DNA from: Micrococcaceae bacterium Sec5.8 | GTDB taxonomy: Bacteria; Actinomycetota; Actinomycetes; Actinomycetales; Micrococcaceae | DNA: 64,000 nucleotides | Assembly: GCA_039636775.1 (NCBI GenBank) | Contig: CP143429.1 | Span: 930,001 to 994,000 of the forward strand | Reading direction: 5' to 3' | Part shown: piece by piece, positions 62,785 through 64,000 of the stretch | Layout: each line of letters opens with the position of its first letter | How positions within the stretch are numbered: position 1 is the stretch's first letter | Made by a program: the position numbers and the translations under genes | Notes under the pieces: model-generated | Told to the model about the DNA's origin: nothing | What the model saw: only the letters and a program-made list of their open reading frames with translations | Database searches by the model: none

Positions 62785-62817
62785 CGGCGGCCGTTCCCCG
62801 GTGGGGAGCGGCCGCCG
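62785..62817 (+). terminator. Intrinsic hairpin after ndh
   Basis: CGGCGGCCGTTCCCC (62785-62799) pairs with GGGGAGCGGCCGCCG (62803-62817) with one G-U pair and a 3-nt loop. The T-run is short. Confidence 0.75.
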
Positions 62818-62911
62818 CTGCTGTTAACCCGGCATGGTTAAATCGTTGCTGACGGCGGGGAAATCCCGGTTGCGGCAGCCGGTGGCACCCGGGCCGGTCG
62901 CAGGCCGCGCC

Positions 62912-62917
62912 TAGACT
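62912..62917 (+). promoter_or_regulatory. -10 box, leaderless start of the ACT-GNAT gene
   Basis: TAGACT ends 6 nt before the ATG at 62924. Confidence 0.55.
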
Positions 62918-62923
62918 GGCTCC

Positions 62924-63910
62924 ATGACAGCTGTAAAGGACCTCTCCACCCTGTTGGCCACCATGCACCCGGAACGCCGTGCGGGTGAATTCGTGTATGT
63001 CCTCTGGCCCGAGGGCGTGCCCCTCGCCGGGACGGCCGCTGCCGCGGTCCGTGAAGCGGAGGGACTGACGGTGGTCCTGCCGCGCGCCGACGCGGACAAC
63101 CAGGGCCTGAACTATGATTTCGTCGGCGCCTGGATCACTCTTCAAGTGCAGTCCGCGCTGGACGCCATCGGCCTGACGGCAGCCGTCAGCACCGCCTTGA
63201 CCGAGGCGAAAATCAGCTGCAACGTTCTGGCCGGTTTCCACCACGACCATCTCCTGGTGCCGGTAGCGGACGCCGACAGGGCTCTGGAGGTGCTGCACGA
63301 GCTTGTGGCCGCGAGCGGCGAACATCCGCCCGCCCCGGAGCTGGTCCTGCGCAGCGAACAACCCGCGGACCGTCCCGCCATTCTGGAACTGACGGCCGCA
63401 GCCTTTGCCACCTCCCCTGTCACCGGGCTGCCGGTGGACGGTGAGCCGGCGGAGGTGGAACTTTTGCGCGGGCTCTTCGACTGCGAGGAGTACCTGCCCG
63501 GGTTCAGCATCGTCGCGGAGCTCGACGGCGGGATTGTCGGCCACCTCATGTGCACCCGGGGCTGGGCGGGCGAGCTGGAGCTCCTGGGCCTGGGGCCGAT
63601 TGGCGTGGTGCCGCGGCTGCAGCGCCACGGGATCGGCAGTGCGCTGATGAAGGAATCGATCGCCCGGGCCAACGCCGCGGGGGAGCGCGGCATTGCCCTG
63701 CTCGGCGACCCGGAGTACTACTCGCGCTTCGGTTTCGTCACTTCGACGTCCCTCGGCGTGCAGGGCTCCGACCCGGCCTGGGGCGCGCACTTCCAGGTGC
63801 TTCCGCTGGCTGTCTGGCCGGGCGGCGTGAACGGCACTTTCCGCTTCGCCGCGCCATTCGGCACCGCTGGGTCCGCCGGACGGGATAGCATGGACCGGTC
63901 GCCCCAGTAG
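62924..63910 (+). CDS. ACT-like domain fused to GNAT acetyltransferase
   Basis: A 328-residue two-domain protein. Residues 1-130 form an ACT-like domain (LLATMHPERRAGEFVYVLWPEG ... FHHDHLLVPVADADRALEVLHEL) known elsewhere as a separate small protein. Residues about 140-300 form a GNAT domain of the YhbS type, with the CoA loop GVVPRLQRHGIGSALMKESI and GDPEYYSRFGF. It probably acetylates a small molecule or amino acid, with the ACT part perhaps sensing an amino acid. ATG 62924 is 6 nt from a TAGACT box and has no ribosome site. The stop codon lies inside the following tRNA gene, and the last codons double as its promoter. Confidence 0.85.
   Translation: MTAVKDLSTLLATMHPERRAGEFVYVLWPEGVPLAGTAAAAVREAEGLTVVLPRADADNQGLNYDFVGAWITLQVQSALDAIGLTAAVSTALTEAKISCNVLAGFHHDHLLVPVADADRALEVLHELVAASGEHPPAPELVLRSEQPADRPAILELTAAAFATSPVTGLPVDGEPAEVELLRGLFDCEEYLPGFSIVAELDGGIVGHLMCTRGWAGELELLGLGPIGVVPRLQRHGIGSALMKESIARANAAGERGIALLGDPEYYSRFGFVTSTSLGVQGSDPAWGAHFQVLPLAVWPGGVNGTFRFAAPFGTAGSAGRDSMDRSPQ
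63886..63891 (+). promoter_or_regulatory. -10 box of the tRNA, inside the GNAT coding end
   Basis: TAGCAT lies 10 bp before the tRNA 5' end, predicting a leader of only a few nucleotides. Confidence 0.5.
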
Positions 63911-63974
63911 CCCAATTGGCAGAGGCAGCGGACTTAAAATCCGCGTGTTGTGGGTTCGAGTCCCACCTGGGGCA
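63901..63974 (+). tRNA. tRNA with anticodon UAA (leucine), short variable arm
   Basis: A 74-nt cloverleaf: acceptor GCCCCAG/CTGGGGC, D arm around GCCCAATTGGCAGAGGC, anticodon stem GCGGA/TCCGC with loop CTTAAAA (anticodon TAA), variable loop GTGTT, T arm GTGGG-TTCGAGT-CCCAC, discriminator A. The anticodon reads UUA (Leu). The variable loop has only 5 nt, whereas Leu tRNAs normally carry a long arm. CCA is not encoded in full (ACCC follows). Confidence 0.9.
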
Positions 63975-64000
63975 CCCGTCGCGGTGCCCGCGAAACGTTC

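Noticed and set aside
61289..63790. 833-codon minus-strand frame opposite ndh and the GNAT gene
   Set aside because: It is antisense to two certain genes and crosses a strong terminator.

Overview
The window is a stretch of high-GC Gram-positive chromosome, most likely from an Arthrobacter-like member of the Micrococcaceae. Support for this: GTG and TTG starts are common, there is a monomeric NADP isocitrate dehydrogenase, a PknB-type kinase, an eno-ftsB/divIC-DUF501-ppx neighbourhood, a ZTP riboswitch ahead of glyA-folD, and many start codons sitting 6-7 nt after a TAnnnT box (leaderless genes). I see no phage, insertion sequence, CRISPR array or rRNA. One tRNA lies at the right edge. The order looks like ordinary, mostly core chromosome with metabolic islands.

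Layout. 1-6.5 kb: end of an NmrA-like protein, a secreted V8-like serine peptidase, icd (monomeric) and a large-subunit catalase. 6.7-10.5 kb: a surface/signalling patch read leftward, made of a Pro-rich secreted protein with ten VTDP repeats, a 54-bp hairpin tandem repeat, a membrane Ser/Thr kinase and an overlapping Ala-rich lipoprotein. 10.6-17.2 kb: a Gfo/Idh/MocA oxidoreductase and a multiple-sugar ABC importer (ATPase, permease, binding protein) with a ROK regulator; the importer and regulator promoters share an operator-like motif. 17.4-23.2 kb: a probable lysine-degradation island (davA-like amidase, PucR regulator, amino-acid permease, davB-like lysine 2-monooxygenase). 23.3-27.7 kb: gamma carbonic anhydrase, a small methyltransferase, purU, and the ZTP-riboswitch-controlled glyA-folD. 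27.9-35.7 kb: a two-permease ABC exporter, a small membrane protein, xth, trpS, a 2'-5' RNA ligase-like protein, a BrkB/YihY protein and an alpha/beta hydrolase. 35.8-39.3 kb: sdhCDAB. 39.6-44.3 kb: manC, an M20 amidohydrolase, and ohrR-ohr-oxidoreductase.

44.6-54.9 kb is a nucleoside uptake and salvage block: BMP lipoprotein, ABC ATPase, two permeases, cytidine deaminase and thymidine phosphorylase, then two DedA membrane proteins and adenosine deaminase. 55-62.8 kb holds mazG, eno, a DivIC/FtsB-like protein, DUF501, ppx, a mycosin-like S8 protease and ndh. The window ends with an ACT-GNAT fusion gene whose stop codon lies inside a tRNA-Leu(UAA)-type gene.

Regulation is unusually readable. 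A Rex-like box covers the ndh promoter, a 27-bp perfect palindrome contains the -35 box of ohrR, a palindrome contains the -10 box of sdhC, and several strong intrinsic terminators separate the units. The most interesting reconstructions are the lysine to 5-aminovalerate island, the ZTP riboswitch facing purU, the shared sugar-operon/ROK operator, and the tandem compensating hairpins ahead of the kinase.
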